Below are positions 39,670-53,446 of a stretch of DNA of 64,000 nt, in pieces. The position numbers and the translations under genes were made by a program. The notes beneath the pieces were generated by a model that worked only from the letters and a program-made list of their open reading frames with translations, did not search any database and was not told where the DNA came from. How positions within the stretch are numbered: position 1 is the stretch's first letter; every line of letters begins with the position of its first letter. The DNA comes from Chrysaora quinquecirrha (Eukaryota > Cnidaria > Scyphozoa > Semaeostomeae > Pelagiidae), in the NCBI GenBank assembly GCA_014526335.1, contig JACTAT010000044.1, positions 2,683,732 to 2,747,731 of the forward strand, in the 5' to 3' direction.

Positions 39670-39904
39670 GCTAACTAACTAACTAACTAACTAAGTAACT
39701 AACTAACTTATTAACTAACTAACTAACTAACTACCTAACAAACAACCTCGCAAACTATCTAATTTGCTAACAAACTAACTCAATAACTAATTAACTAACT
39801 ATTCAACTATCTAACTCTCTTTCTTTCTAACTAACTAACATAAAGCTATGCTTGCAAAATAGTAAGCAGCTTACAAACAAACTAACTAGCAAACTAACTA
39901 ACTA
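34561..39904 (-). repeat. CTAA HOR array
   Basis: Monomers in reverse orientation are readable. D has ATGAAAGCTATGCTTGC. C has GCCATTCAAC with GCAAAATAATAAGC. B has ACATTACTCTCTAT with GCAACCTAATTGAGCAGC. A has CTTTCAACCTAAATAAACAGC with TCACTGACTCACT. Order is less regular than in the left contig, and some monomers are truncated, for example near 37255-37330 and 38340-38420. A pure CTAA run of about 85 bases lies near 37882-37966. Confidence 0.85.
39031..39560 (-). repeat. Cluster of A' monomers with a fused dyad pair
   Basis: Three A' monomers (CAATCTATGCTTTAAACC) start near 39036, 39346 and 39509. The last two are only about 160 bases apart, so A' follows A' without an intervening D. Between the first two, near 39196-39224, two dyad cores sit about 20 bases apart: an A'-type CTATGCTTTAAACC is joined directly to a D-type GAAAGCTATGCTTGC. 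This is a chimeric junction between monomers. Confidence 0.75.
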
Positions 39905-40793
39905 ATAAACAACTTCGAAAACTCTAACTAATCAATTAACTGACTAACTAACTAACTGAATGACTAAATAGCTAGCTAACTTATTTACTAAATTACTAAT
40001 TAACTAAATATCTAACTTACTAACTAACTAATTAACTTACTAGATAACTTATCAACTAGCTTACTGACTAACTAACTAATTAACTAACTAACTAACTAAT
40101 TAACTAACTAACTAACCAACTAACCAAGTAACTAACTAACTTACTAACTAACTAATGAAATAACTAACTAACTAAATGACTACCTAACTAACAAACTAAC
40201 AAACCAATAAACTAACAAACTGACCAGCTGATAAACTACTAAACTATATAAATAACTAACTAACTAACCTACTAATCAACTAACTAACTAACTTGCTAAC
40301 TCACTAACTAGTTATCTAACTAACTAGTTATCTAATTAACTAACCAACTAACTAACTAACCAACTAACTAACTAACTAATTAACTAACTAACTAACTAAC
40401 TTACTAACTTACTGACTAACTAGCTAACTAACTAACCAACTATAACCAAGTAACTAACTAACTTACTAACTAACTAATGAAATAACTAACTAACTAAATA
40501 ACTACCTAACTAACAAGCTAACAAGCTAACAAAACAACAAACTAATAAATTGACAAGCTGATAAACTAACAAACTATAAAACTAACTAACTAACTAACTA
40601 AATAACTAACTAACTAACAAACTAACTAATTGCTAAGTTTCCAAAGTTGCAATATCATTAAGACGTTGAACTAATATAAATAACTAAATAACTATAATAA
40701 CTAACTAACTAACTATATATACTAAATATATAAATAACTAAATAACTAACTAACTAACTAACTAACTAACCAATCAACTAACTAACTAACTTG

Positions 40794-40862
<69 letters not shown>

Positions 40863-41839
40863 CAACTAACCTATTAATTAACTAACTTACTAACTAACTA
40901 ATGAAATAACTAACTAACTAAATGACTACCTAACTAACAAACTAACAAACTAACAAACCAAAAAACTAACAAACTGACCAGCTGATAAACCCACAAACTA
41001 TAAAACTAACTAACTATCTAACGTAATAACTTACTATATAACGTATCAACTAACTTACTAACTAACTTACTAACTAATCAATTAACTGACTAACTAACTA
41101 ACTGAATGACTAAATAGCTAGCTAACTTATTTACTAAATTACTAATTAACTAAATATCTAACTTACTAACTAACTTACTAACTAACTAAACTAACTAACT
41201 AACTAACTGACTAACTAACTAACAAACTAACTAACTAATACTGACAAACTAACTGATAACGCAACTAACTAATTAACTAACTAACTAACTAACTAATTAA
41301 CTAACTAACTAACTTGCCTCACTAAACTTACTAACTAACTAACTAACAAACTAACTAACTAACCAACTAACTAACTAACAAACTAACTAAATAAACTAAC
41401 TAACTGACCAGCTGACTAACTACTAAACTATATAAATAACTAACTAACTAACCTACTAATCAACTAACTAACTAACTTGCTAACTCACTAACTAGTTATC
41501 TAACTAACTAGTTATCTAATTAACTAACCAACTAACTAACTAACCAACTACTAACTAACTAATTAACTAACTAACTAACTAACTTACTAACTTACTAACT
41601 AACTAACTAACTAACTAACCAACTATAACCAAGTAACTAACTAACTTACTAACTAACTAATGAAATAACTAACTAACTAAATAACTACCTAACTAACAAG
41701 CTAACAAGCTAACAAAACAACAAACTAATAAATTGACAAGCTGATAAACTAACAAACTATAAAACTAACTAACTAACTAACTAAATCCTAACTAACGAAC
41801 TAACTACCTAACTAACAAGACAATTAAATAACTAACTAC

Positions 41840-41891
<52 letters not shown>

Positions 41892-42290
41892 AAAACTAAC
41901 TAACTAACTGACAAACTAACAAATTAATTAACTAACAAACTAATTAACTAACTAAGTAACTAAGTAACTAACTAACTAACTAAAAAACTAACTAACTTAC
42001 TAACGATTTAACTAACTAACAAATTAATTAACTAACAAATTAATTAACTAAGCAACTAATTAACTAACTAACTAACTAAATAACTAACTAACTAACTAAA
42101 TAACTAACTAACTAACTAACTAACAAATTAATAAACTAGCAAACTAATTAACTAACTAACCTACTAACTTACTAACTTACTAACTAACTACCTAAATAAC
42201 TAACTAACAAACAAACTACATAACTAACTATCTTATTTACTAACTTGCTACCTAAAGACATTACTAAATACCTAACTAACTAAACAAACA
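39905..42290 (-). repeat. Distinct dyad-free CTAA subfamily, about 1.15-1.19 kb tandem period
   Basis: No AAGCTATGCTT dyad occurs between about 39845 and 42374. The interruptions differ from monomers A-D: ATCAATTAACTGAC (39931 and 41077), TGACCAGCTGA (40221 and 41405), TATAACCAAGTAAC (40441 and 41634), ATGAAATAAC (40154, 40477, 40911 and 41660) and AACTAGTTATCTAA. Matching marks are 1146, 1184 and 1193 bases apart, so two tandem copies are present; the second diverges in its middle. Shorter internal steps of about 320-435 bp are seen. After about 41800 it decays into plain CTAA with TTAATTAAC variants. Confidence 0.82.
40629..40672. other. Unique 44-base insert in the dyad-free subfamily
   Basis: A stretch with no CTAA unit contains TTGCTAAGTTTCCAAAGTTG and ATCATTAAGACGTTGAAC. 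It has no counterpart in the second copy of the 1.18-kb unit or elsewhere in the window. No terminal inverted repeat or clear target duplication is visible. Confidence 0.55.
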
Positions 42291-42299
42291 AACAAGCCC

Positions 42300-42574
42300 C
42301 CTAACTATCTATATTACTAGCAAACTAACTAACTAACTAGCTAACTAACTAACTAACTAACTAACTAACATGAGAGCTATGCTTGCAACATAACTAACTA
42401 GCTGGCTTACTAACAAAGAAACAAACTAATTAACAAACTACTTAACTAACTAACAAACAAACCTGCCAACTATCTGATTTGCTAGCAACCTAACTCAATA
42501 ACTAACTAACTATCTAACTAACTAACTAACTAACTAAAATGAAAGCTATGCTTGCAAAATAGCTAACCAGCTCG

Positions 42575-42610
<36 letters not shown>

Positions 42611-43217
42611 AAAACAACCTCGCAAACTCTCTCATTTACTAACAAACTAACGCAATAAATAATTAACTAGCCATTCAACTAACTAACTCTCTATCTTACT
42701 AACTAACTAATATACAAGCTATGCTTGCAAAATAATAAGCAGCTTACAAACAAACTAACTAGCAAACTAACTAACTAATAAACAACCTCGAAAACTAACT
42801 AACTAACCAACTAACTACATTACTCTCTATATTACTAACTAACTAACATACAAGCTATGCTTTCAACCTAAATAAACAGCTTACTAACTCACTGACTCAC
42901 TATTTAACTAACTAACTAAGTAACTAACTAACTAACGAACAAGCTCGCTAACTATCCAGTTTACTAGCAAACTAACTAACTAGCTAACTAACTAACTAAC
43001 TAACTAACTAACATGAGAGCTATGCTTGCAACGTAACTAACTAGCTGGCTTACTAACAAACAAACAAACTAATTAACAAACTACCTAACTAACTAACAAA
43101 CAAACCTGCCAACTATCTGATTTACTAGCAACCTAACTCAATAACTAACTAACTATCTAACTAACTAACTAACTAACTAAAATGAAGGCTATGCTTGCAA
43201 AATAGCTAACCAGCTCG

Positions 43218-43253
<36 letters not shown>

Positions 43254-43840
43254 AAAACAACCTCGCAAACTCTCTCATTTACTAACAAACTAACTCAATA
43301 AATAATTAACTAGCCATTCAACTAACTAACTCTCTATCTTACTAACTAACTAATATACAAGCTATGCTTGCAAAATAATAAGCAGCTTACAAACAAACTA
43401 ACTAGCAAACTAACTAACTAATAAAAAACCTCGAAAACTAACTAACTAACCAACTAACTACATTACTCTCTATATTACTAACTAACTAACATACAAGCTA
43501 TGCTTTCAACCTAAATAAACAGCTTACTAACTCACTGACTCACTATTTAACTAACTAACTAAGTAACTAACTAACTAACGAACAAGCTCGCTAACTATCT
43601 AATTTACTAGCTAACTAACTAACTAGCTAACTAACTAGCTAACTAACTAACTAACATGAGAGCTATGCTTGCAACGTAACTAACTAGCTGGCTTACTAAC
43701 AAACAAACAAACTAATTAACAAACTACCTAACTAACTAACAAACAAACCTGCCAACTATCTGATTTACTAGCAACCTAACTCAATAACTAACTAACTATC
43801 TAAAATGAAAGCTATGCTAGCAAAATAGCTAACCAGCTCG

Positions 43841-43876
<36 letters not shown>

Positions 43877-44090
43877 AAAACAACCTCGCAAACTCTCTCA
43901 TTTACTAACAAACTAACTCAATAAATAATTAACTAGCCATTCAACTAACTAACTCTCTATCTTACTAACTAACTAATATACAAGCTATGCTTGCAAAATA
44001 ATAAGCAGCTTACAAACAAACTAACTATTAAACTAACTAACTAATAAACAACCTCGAAAACTAACTAACTAACCAACTAACTACATTACT
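42300..44090 (-). repeat. Recent 643-bp HOR amplification, D1-D2-C-(B/A)
   Basis: Three near-identical units. GAGAGCTATGC starts at 42372, 43015 and 43658, exactly 643 bases apart each time. Each unit has D1 (GAGAGCTATGCTTGCAAC), D2 (AAATGAAAGC or GAAGGC with GCAAAATAGC), C (GCAAAATAATAAGC) and a hybrid fourth monomer, except that the third unit has a normal B dyad at about 44112. The middle copy has GAAGGC where the first has GAAAGC, and the third has a shorter D2. The third unit also carries GCTAGCAAAATAGC. High identity marks this as the youngest expansion in the window. Confidence 0.9.
42848..42890 (-). repeat. B/A hybrid monomer, copy 1
   Basis: The left flank is B-type (ACATTACTCTCTATATTAC, then ATACAAGCTATGC). 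The sequence right of the dyad is A-type (TTTCAACCTAAATAAACAGC and TCACTGACTCACT). Normal B continues GCAACCTAATTGAGC; normal A is preceded by CCAGTATTC or CCAATATAC. The switch lies in the shared CAAGCTATGCTT. Further copies start at 43491 and 47661. Confidence 0.85.
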
Positions 44091-44390
44091 CTCTATATTA
44101 CTAACTAACTAACATACAAGCTATGCTTGCAACCTAATTGGGCAACTTACAAGCTAACTAACTAACAAACTAACTGACCAACAAACAAACTCGCCAACTA
44201 TCAAATTTACTAACAAATTATCTAACTAACTAACTTACTAACTAGCCAATATACAAGCTAGGCTTTCAACCTAAACAAACAACTAGCTAAGTCATTGATT
44301 CACTAACTAACTATCTAACCAACTAACTAACTAAAGAACAAGCTCACTAACTATCTAATTTACTAGCAAACTATCTAACTAACTAACTAG

Positions 44391-44451
<61 letters not shown>

Positions 44452-45631
44452 GTTAAAGCTATGCTTGCAAAGTAACTAACCAGCTCGCTAACTAACTAAC
44501 TAATTAACTATCAAACTAACTCACTAAAAAACAACCTCGCAAACTCTCTCGTTTACTAACAAAACAACTAAATAAGTAATTAACTAACCATTCAACTAAC
44601 TAACTCTTTATCTTCCTAAGTAACTAACATACAAGCTATGCATGCAACAAAATTAAGCAAACTTACAAACAAACTAACTAGCAAACCAACTAACTAATAA
44701 GCAACCTCGAAAACAATCTAATTTAATCACAAACTAACTAACTAAGTAACTAACTAACCAACTAACTACATTACACTCTATCTTACTAACTAACTAACAT
44801 GCAAGCTATGCTTGCAACCTAATAGAGCAGCTTACAAACTAACTAACTAACAAACTAAATAACTAACAAACAAGCTCGCCAACTATCAAATTTACTAACA
44901 AACCATCTAACTAACTAACTAACTAAGTAGCCAATATACAAGCTAGGGTTTGAACCTAAACAAACAGCTAGCTAACTCATTGATTCACTAACTAACTAAC
45001 TAACCAAGTAACTAACTAACGAACAAGCTCGCTAACTATCTAATTTATTAGCAAATTAACTAATTAACTAACTTTCTAACTAACTAACTAACTAACATGA
45101 AATCTATGCTTGCAAGGTAACTAACTAGCTGGCTAATAAGCTATCTAACTAACTAATTAACTAACTAACTAACAGCCTCGCAAACTCTCTAATTTACTAA
45201 CAAACTAACTCAATAAGTAATTAACTAGCCATTCCTCTAACTAACACTCTATCTTACTAACTAACTAACATACAAGCTATGCTTGCAAAATAATAAGCAG
45301 CTTACAAACAAACTAACCAGCAAACTAACTAACTAATAAACAACGTCGAAAAGAATCTAATTTACTCCCAAACTAACTAACTAAGTAACTAACTAATCAA
45401 CTAACAACATTATTCTCTATCTTACTAACTAACTAACATACAAGCTATGCTTCTAACCTAATTGAGCAGCTTTCAAACTAACTATCTAACAAACTAACAA
45501 CCAACAAACAAATTCGCCAACTATCTGATTTAGTAACAAACTATTTAACTAACTAACTAACTAACTAACCAGTATTCAAGCTATGCTTTCAACCTAAATA
45601 AACAGCTTACTAACTCAATGACTCACTATTG

Positions 45632-45678
<47 letters not shown>

Positions 45679-45948
45679 AAGCTCGCTAACTATCTAAATT
45701 TCTAGCAAACTAACTAACTAACTAACTAACCTACTAGCCAACTAACTAACATGAAAGCTATGCTTGCAACGTAACTAACTAACTAACAAAATAACTACTT
45801 AACTAACTATCAAACTAACTAATAAACAAGCCCGCAAACTATCTAATTTTCCAGCAAACTAACTAATTAACTAACAAACTAACTAGCCAATATGCAATCT
45901 TTGCTTTAAACCTAAATAAAGAGCTAGCTAACTCACTGACTCACTAAA

Positions 45949-45988
<40 letters not shown>

Positions 45989-46760
45989 AAACAAGCTGGC
46001 TAACTATCTACTTTACCAGCAATCTAACTAACTAGCTAACTAACTAACTAACATGAGAGCTATGCCTGCAACGTAAGTAACTAGCTGGCTTATTATTTAA
46101 CAAACTAACTAACTAACTAACAAACAACCTTGCAAATTCTCTAATTTGCTAACAAGCTAACTCAATAAGTAATTAACTAGCCATTCAGCTATCTAACTCT
46201 CTTTCTTTCTAGCTAACTAACATACAAGCTATGCTTGCAAAATAGTAAGCAGCTTACAAACAAACTAACTAGCAAACTAACTAACTAATAAACAACTTCG
46301 AAAACAATCTAAGTTACTCACAAACTAACTAACTAAGTAACTAACTAACCAACTAACTACCTTACTTCTTTACTCTCTATCTTACTAATTAACTAACATG
46401 CAAGCTATGCTTGCAATCTAATTGAGCAGCTTACAAACTAACTAACCAACAAACAAACCCGCCAATTATCTAATTTACTAACAACCTATCTAACTAACTA
46501 ACTAACTAACTAACTAGCCAATATACAAGCTATGCTTTCAGCTTAAGTAAACAGCTAGCTAACTCACGGACTCAATAAATAACTAGCTAACTAACTAACT
46601 AACTAACTAACAAATAATCTCGATAACTATCTAGTTTACTAGCAAATTAACTAACTAACTAACTTTCTAACTAACTAACTAAGTAACATGAAAGCTATGC
46701 TTGCAACGTAACTAACTAATTAACAAAATAACTACTTAACTAACTAATTAACTAACTAAC
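44091..46760 (-). repeat. CTAA HOR array up to gap 2
   Basis: Standard and variant monomers continue. An A variant with CTAGGCTTTCAACC near 44272 and one with CTAGGGTTTGAACC near 44942 are followed by TCATTGATTCACT in place of TCACTGACTCACT. An A(CAGTATTC)-D-A' series starts near 45571 with A' at about 45895. The contig ends inside a D monomer. Confidence 0.87.
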
Positions 46761-47260
46761 NNNNNNNNNNNNNNNNNNNNNNNNNNNNNNNNNNNNNNNN
46801 NNNNNNNNNNNNNNNNNNNNNNNNNNNNNNNNNNNNNNNNNNNNNNNNNNNNNNNNNNNNNNNNNNNNNNNNNNNNNNNNNNNNNNNNNNNNNNNNNNNN
46901 NNNNNNNNNNNNNNNNNNNNNNNNNNNNNNNNNNNNNNNNNNNNNNNNNNNNNNNNNNNNNNNNNNNNNNNNNNNNNNNNNNNNNNNNNNNNNNNNNNNN
47001 NNNNNNNNNNNNNNNNNNNNNNNNNNNNNNNNNNNNNNNNNNNNNNNNNNNNNNNNNNNNNNNNNNNNNNNNNNNNNNNNNNNNNNNNNNNNNNNNNNNN
47101 NNNNNNNNNNNNNNNNNNNNNNNNNNNNNNNNNNNNNNNNNNNNNNNNNNNNNNNNNNNNNNNNNNNNNNNNNNNNNNNNNNNNNNNNNNNNNNNNNNNN
47201 NNNNNNNNNNNNNNNNNNNNNNNNNNNNNNNNNNNNNNNNNNNNNNNNNNNNNNNNNNNN
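46761..47260. other. Assembly gap 2 (500 N)
   Basis: Exactly 500 N, again a placeholder. The array has the same orientation on both sides, and the monomer phase is continuous (see findings). Confidence 0.98.
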
Positions 47261-47291
47261 AACTATCTAATTTACTAGCAAACTAACTAAA

Positions 47292-47330
<39 letters not shown>

Positions 47331-47367
47331 AATGAAGGCTATGCTTGCAAAATAACTAACCAGCTCG

Positions 47368-47411
<44 letters not shown>

Positions 47412-47941
47412 ATTTACAACCTCGCAAACTCTCTCATTTACTAACAAACTAACTCAATAAATAATTAACTAACCATTCAACTAACTAACTCTCTATCTTA
47501 CTAACTAACTAACATACAAGCTATGCTTGCAAAATAATAAGCAGCTTACAAACAAACTAACTAGCAAACTAACTAACTAACAACCTAAAAACTAATTTAC
47601 TCGAAAACTAACTAACTAACCAACTAACTACATTACTCTCTATCTTACTAACTAACTAACATACAAGCTATGCTTTCAACCTAAATAAACAGCTTACTAA
47701 CTCACTGACTCACTAACTAACTAACCAACTAACTAACTAACTAACTAACAAAGAAGCTCGCTAACTATCTAATTTACTAGCAAACCAACTAACTAACTAA
47801 CTAACTAACTAACTCACTAACTAACTAACTAACTAACATGAGAGCTATGCTTGCAACGTAACTAACTAGCTATCTTACTAACTAACAAACAAACTAACCA
47901 ACAAACCAACTCGCCAACTATTAAATTTACTAACAAACTAT

Positions 47942-47981
<40 letters not shown>

Positions 47982-48015
47982 GAAAGCTATGCTAACAAAA
48001 TAACTAACCAGCTCG

Positions 48016-48051
<36 letters not shown>

Positions 48052-48267
48052 AAACAACCTCGCAAACTCTCTCATTTACTAACAAACTAACTCAATAAGT
48101 AATTAACTAGCCATTCAACTAACTAACTCTCTATCTTACTAACTAACTAACATACAAGCTATGCTTGCAAAATAATAAGCAGCTTACAAACAAACTAACT
48201 AGCAAACTAACTAACTAATAAACAACCTCGAAAACTATCTAATTTACTAACAAACTAACTAACTATT

Positions 48268-48308
<41 letters not shown>

Positions 48309-48590
48309 GCTATGCTTGCAACCTATAACTAACAAACTAACTAACAACCAAACTCGCTAATTGAACAACTTACAAACTAACTAACTAACAAACTAACTAA
48401 CCAACAAACAAACTCGCCAACTATCTAATTTACTAACAAACTATCTAACTAACTAACTAACTAACTAGCCAATATACAAGCTAGGCTTTCAACCTAAACA
48501 AACAGCTAGCTAACTCATTGATTCACTAACTAACTAACTAACCAACTAACTAACTAACGAACAAGCTCACTAACTATCTAATTTACTAGC

Positions 48591-48678
<88 letters not shown>

Positions 48679-48714
48679 ATGAAAGCTATGCTTGCAAAGT
48701 AACTAACCAGCTCG

Positions 48715-48754
<40 letters not shown>

Positions 48755-49061
48755 AAACAACCTCGCAAACTCTCTCATTTACTAACAAACTAACTAAATA
48801 AGTAATTAACTAACCATTCAACTAACTAACTCTCTATCTTACTAACTAACTAACATACAAGCTATGCCTGCAACAAAATTAAGCAGCTTACAAACAAACT
48901 AACTAGCAAACCAACTAACTAATAAGCAACCTCGAAAACGATTTTAATTTACTCACAAACTAACTAACTAAGTAACTAACTAACCAACTAACTACATTAC
49001 TCTCTATCTTACTAACTAACTAACATGCAAGCTATGCTTGCAACCTAATTGAGCAGCTTAC

Positions 49062-49093
<32 letters not shown>

Positions 49094-49212
49094 AAACAAG
49101 CTCGCTAACTATCTAATTTACTAACAAACTATCTAACTAACTAACTAACTAACTAGCCAATATACAAGCTATGCTTTCAACCTAAATAAACAGCTAGCTA
49201 ACTCACTGACTC

Positions 49213-49246
<34 letters not shown>

Positions 49247-49282
49247 AAACAAGCTCGCTAACTATCTAATTTACTAGCAAAT

Positions 49283-49322
<40 letters not shown>

Positions 49323-49363
49323 ATGAAAGCTATGCTTGCAACGTAACTAACTAGCTGGCTAAT

Positions 49364-49399
<36 letters not shown>

Positions 49400-49853
49400 A
49401 ACCTCGCAAACTCTCTAATTTACTAACAAACTAACTCAATAAGTAATTAACTAGCCATTCAACTAACTAACTCTCTATCTTACTAACTAACTAACATACA
49501 AGCTATGCTTGCAAAATAATAAGCAGCTTACAAACAAACTAACTAGCTAACTAACTAACTAATAAATAACTTCGAAAACCATCTAATTTACTCACAAACT
49601 AACTAACTAAGTAACTAACTAACCAACTAACTACATTACTCTCTATCTTACTAACTAACTAACATACAAGCTATGCTTGCAACCTAATTGAGCAGCTTAC
49701 AAACTAACTATCTAACAAACTAACAAACCAACAAACAAATTCGCCAACTATCTAATTTAGTAACAAACTATTTAACTAACTAACTAACTAACCAGTATTC
49801 AAGCTATGCTTTCAACCTAAATAAACAGCTTACTAACTCACTGACTCACTATT

Positions 49854-49893
<40 letters not shown>

Positions 49894-49925
49894 GAACAAG
49901 CTCGCTAACTATCTAATTTACTAGC

Positions 49926-49969
<44 letters not shown>

Positions 49970-50172
49970 ATGAAAGCTATGCTTGCAACGTAACTAACTA
50001 ATTAACAAAATAACTACTTAACTAACTAACTAACTAACTAACTAACAAACAAGCCCGCAAACTATCTAATTTACTAGCAAACTAACTAACTAACTAACAA
50101 ACTAACTAGCCAATATACAATCTATGCTTTAAACCTAAATAAAGAGCTAGCTAACTCACTGACTCACTAACT

Positions 50173-50209
<37 letters not shown>

Positions 50210-50232
50210 CGCTAACTATCTAATTTACTAAC

Positions 50233-50276
<44 letters not shown>

Positions 50277-50382
50277 ATGAAAGCTATGCTTGCAACGTAA
50301 CTAACTAACTAACAAAATAACTACTTAACTAACTAACTAAACTAACTAACAAACAAACTCGCAAACTATCTAATTTACTAAC

Positions 50383-50418
<36 letters not shown>

Positions 50419-50475
50419 CAATATGCAATCTAACTTTAAACCTAAATAAAGAGCTAGCTAACTCACTGACTCACT

Positions 50476-50515
<40 letters not shown>

Positions 50516-50547
50516 AAACAAGCTCGCTAACTATCTAATTTACTAGC

Positions 50548-50595
<48 letters not shown>

Positions 50596-50631
50596 ATGAA
50601 AGCTATGCTTGCAACGTAACTAACTAGCTGG

Positions 50632-50667
<36 letters not shown>

Positions 50668-51045
50668 AAACAACCTCGCAAACTCTCTAATTTACTAACA
50701 AACTAACTAAATAAGTAATTAACTAGCCATTCAACTAACTAACTCTCTATCTTTCTAGCTAACTAACATACAAGCTATGCTTGCAAAAAAATAAGCAGCT
50801 TACAAACAAACGTAACTAGCAAACTAACTAACTAATAAACAACTTCGAAAACTATCTAATTTACTCACAAACTAACTAACTAAGTAACTAACTAACCAAC
50901 TAACTACATTAGTCCATATCTTACTAAGTAACTAAAATACAAGGTATGCTTGCAATCTAATTGAGCAGCTTGCAAGCTAACTATCTAACAAACGAACAAA
51001 CCAACAAACAAACTCGCCAACAATCTAATTTAGTAACAAACTATT

Positions 51046-51108
<63 letters not shown>

Positions 51109-51334
51109 TATGCCAGCTATGATTGCAACCTAATTGAGCAACTTACAAACTAACTAACTAACAAACTAACTAACCAACAAACAAACTCGCCAACTATCAA
51201 ATTTACTAACAAACTAACTAACTAACTAACTAACTTACTAGCCAATATACTATAACTAACATACTATGCTTGCAACTAACTAACTAACTAACAAACGAAC
51301 CAAGCTATAACTATCTAATTTACTAGCAAACTAT

Positions 51335-51371
<37 letters not shown>

Positions 51372-51508
51372 ATGAGAGCTATGCTTGCAACGTAACTAAC
51401 TAGCTGGCTTACTAACTAACTAACAAACAAACTAATTAACTAACTAACTAACTAACTAACTAATAAACAAACCTGCCAACTATCTATTTTACTAGCAAAA
51501 TAACTAAA

Positions 51509-51548
<40 letters not shown>

Positions 51549-51584
51549 ATGAAAGCTATGCTTGCAAAGTAACTAACCAGCTCG

Positions 51585-51624
<40 letters not shown>

Positions 51625-52643
51625 AAAACAACCTCGCAAACTCTCTCATTTACTAACAAACTAACTAAATAAGTAATTAACTAACCATTCAACTAACTAA
51701 CTCTCTATCTTAATAACTAACTAACATAGAAGCTATGCCTGCAACAAAATTAAGCAGCTTACAAACAAACTAACTAGCAAACCAACTAACTAATAAGCAA
51801 CCTCCAAAACTATCTAATTTACTCACAAACTAACTAAGTAACTAACTAACCAACTAACTACATTACTCTCTATCTTACTAACTAACTAACATACAAGCTA
51901 TGCTTGCAATCTAATTGAGCAGCTTACAAACTAACTAACTAACAAACAAACTAACCAACAAACAAACTCGCCAACTACCTAATTTACTAACAACCTATCT
52001 AACTAACTAACTAACTAACTAGCTAGCCAATATACAAGCTATGCTTTCAGCCTAAATAAACAGCTAGCTAACTCACTGACTCAATAACTAACTAGCTAAC
52101 TAACTAACTAACTAACAAACAAGCTCGCTAACTATCTAATTTACTAGCAAATTAACTAACTAACTAACTTTCTAACTAACTAACTAACTAACATGAAAGC
52201 TATGCTTGCAACGTAACTAACTAATTAACAAAATAACTACTTAACTAACTAATTAACTAACTAACTAACAAGCCCGCAAACTATCTAATTTACTAGCAAA
52301 CTAACTAGCAAACTAACAAACTAACTAGCCAATATACAATCTATGCTTGAAACCTAAATAAAGAGCTAGCTAATTCACTGACTCACTAAATAACTAACTA
52401 ACTAACTAACTAACAAACAAACAAGCCCCCTAACTATCTAATTTACTAGCAAACTAACTAACTAACTAGCTAACTAACTAACTAACTAACTAACTAACAT
52501 GAGAGCTATGCTTGCAACGTAACTAACTAGCTGGCTTACTAACAAACAAACAAACTAATTAACAAACTAACTAACTAAACTAACAAACAAACTATCTAAT
52601 TTACTAACAAACAACTATCTAATTTACTAGCAAACTAACTAAA

Positions 52644-52690
<47 letters not shown>

Positions 52691-53308
52691 TGAAAGCTAT
52701 GCTTGCAAAGTAACTAACCAGCTCGCTAACTAACTAATTAACTAACTAACTAACTAACTAAAAAACAACCTCGCAAACTCTCTCATTTACTAACAAACTA
52801 ACTCAATAAGTAATTAACTAGCCATTCAACTAACTAACTCTCTATCTTACTAACTAACTAACATACAAGCTATGCTTGCAAAATAATAAGCAGCTTACAA
52901 ACAAACTAACTAGCAAACTAACTAACTAATAAACAACCTCGAAAACTATCTAATTTACTCACAAACTAACTAACTAAGTAACTAACTAACCAACTAACTA
53001 CCTTACTCTCTATCTTACTAACTAACTAACATACAAGCTATGCTTGCAACCTAATTGAGCAACTTACAAACTAACTAACTAACAAACTAACTAACCAACA
53101 AACAAACTCGCCAACTATCAAATTTACTAACAAATTATCTAACTAACTAACTAACTAACTAGCCAATATACAAGCTAGGCTTTCAACCTAAACAAACAAC
53201 TAGCTAAGTCATTGATTCACTAACTAACTATCTAACCAACTAACTAACTAACTAAACAAGCTCACTAACTATCTAATTTACTAGCAAACTAACTAACTAA
53301 CTAACTAG

Positions 53309-53368
<60 letters not shown>

Positions 53369-53406
53369 ATAATTAACGTAACTTGCAAAAGTAACTAACC
53401 AGCTCG

Positions 53407-53446
<40 letters not shown>

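Noticed and set aside
39905..42290. Retroelement or DNA transposon as the source of the dyad-free block
   Set aside because: No coding remnant, terminal repeat, poly(A) tail or target-site duplication was found. The block is CTAA-based throughout.
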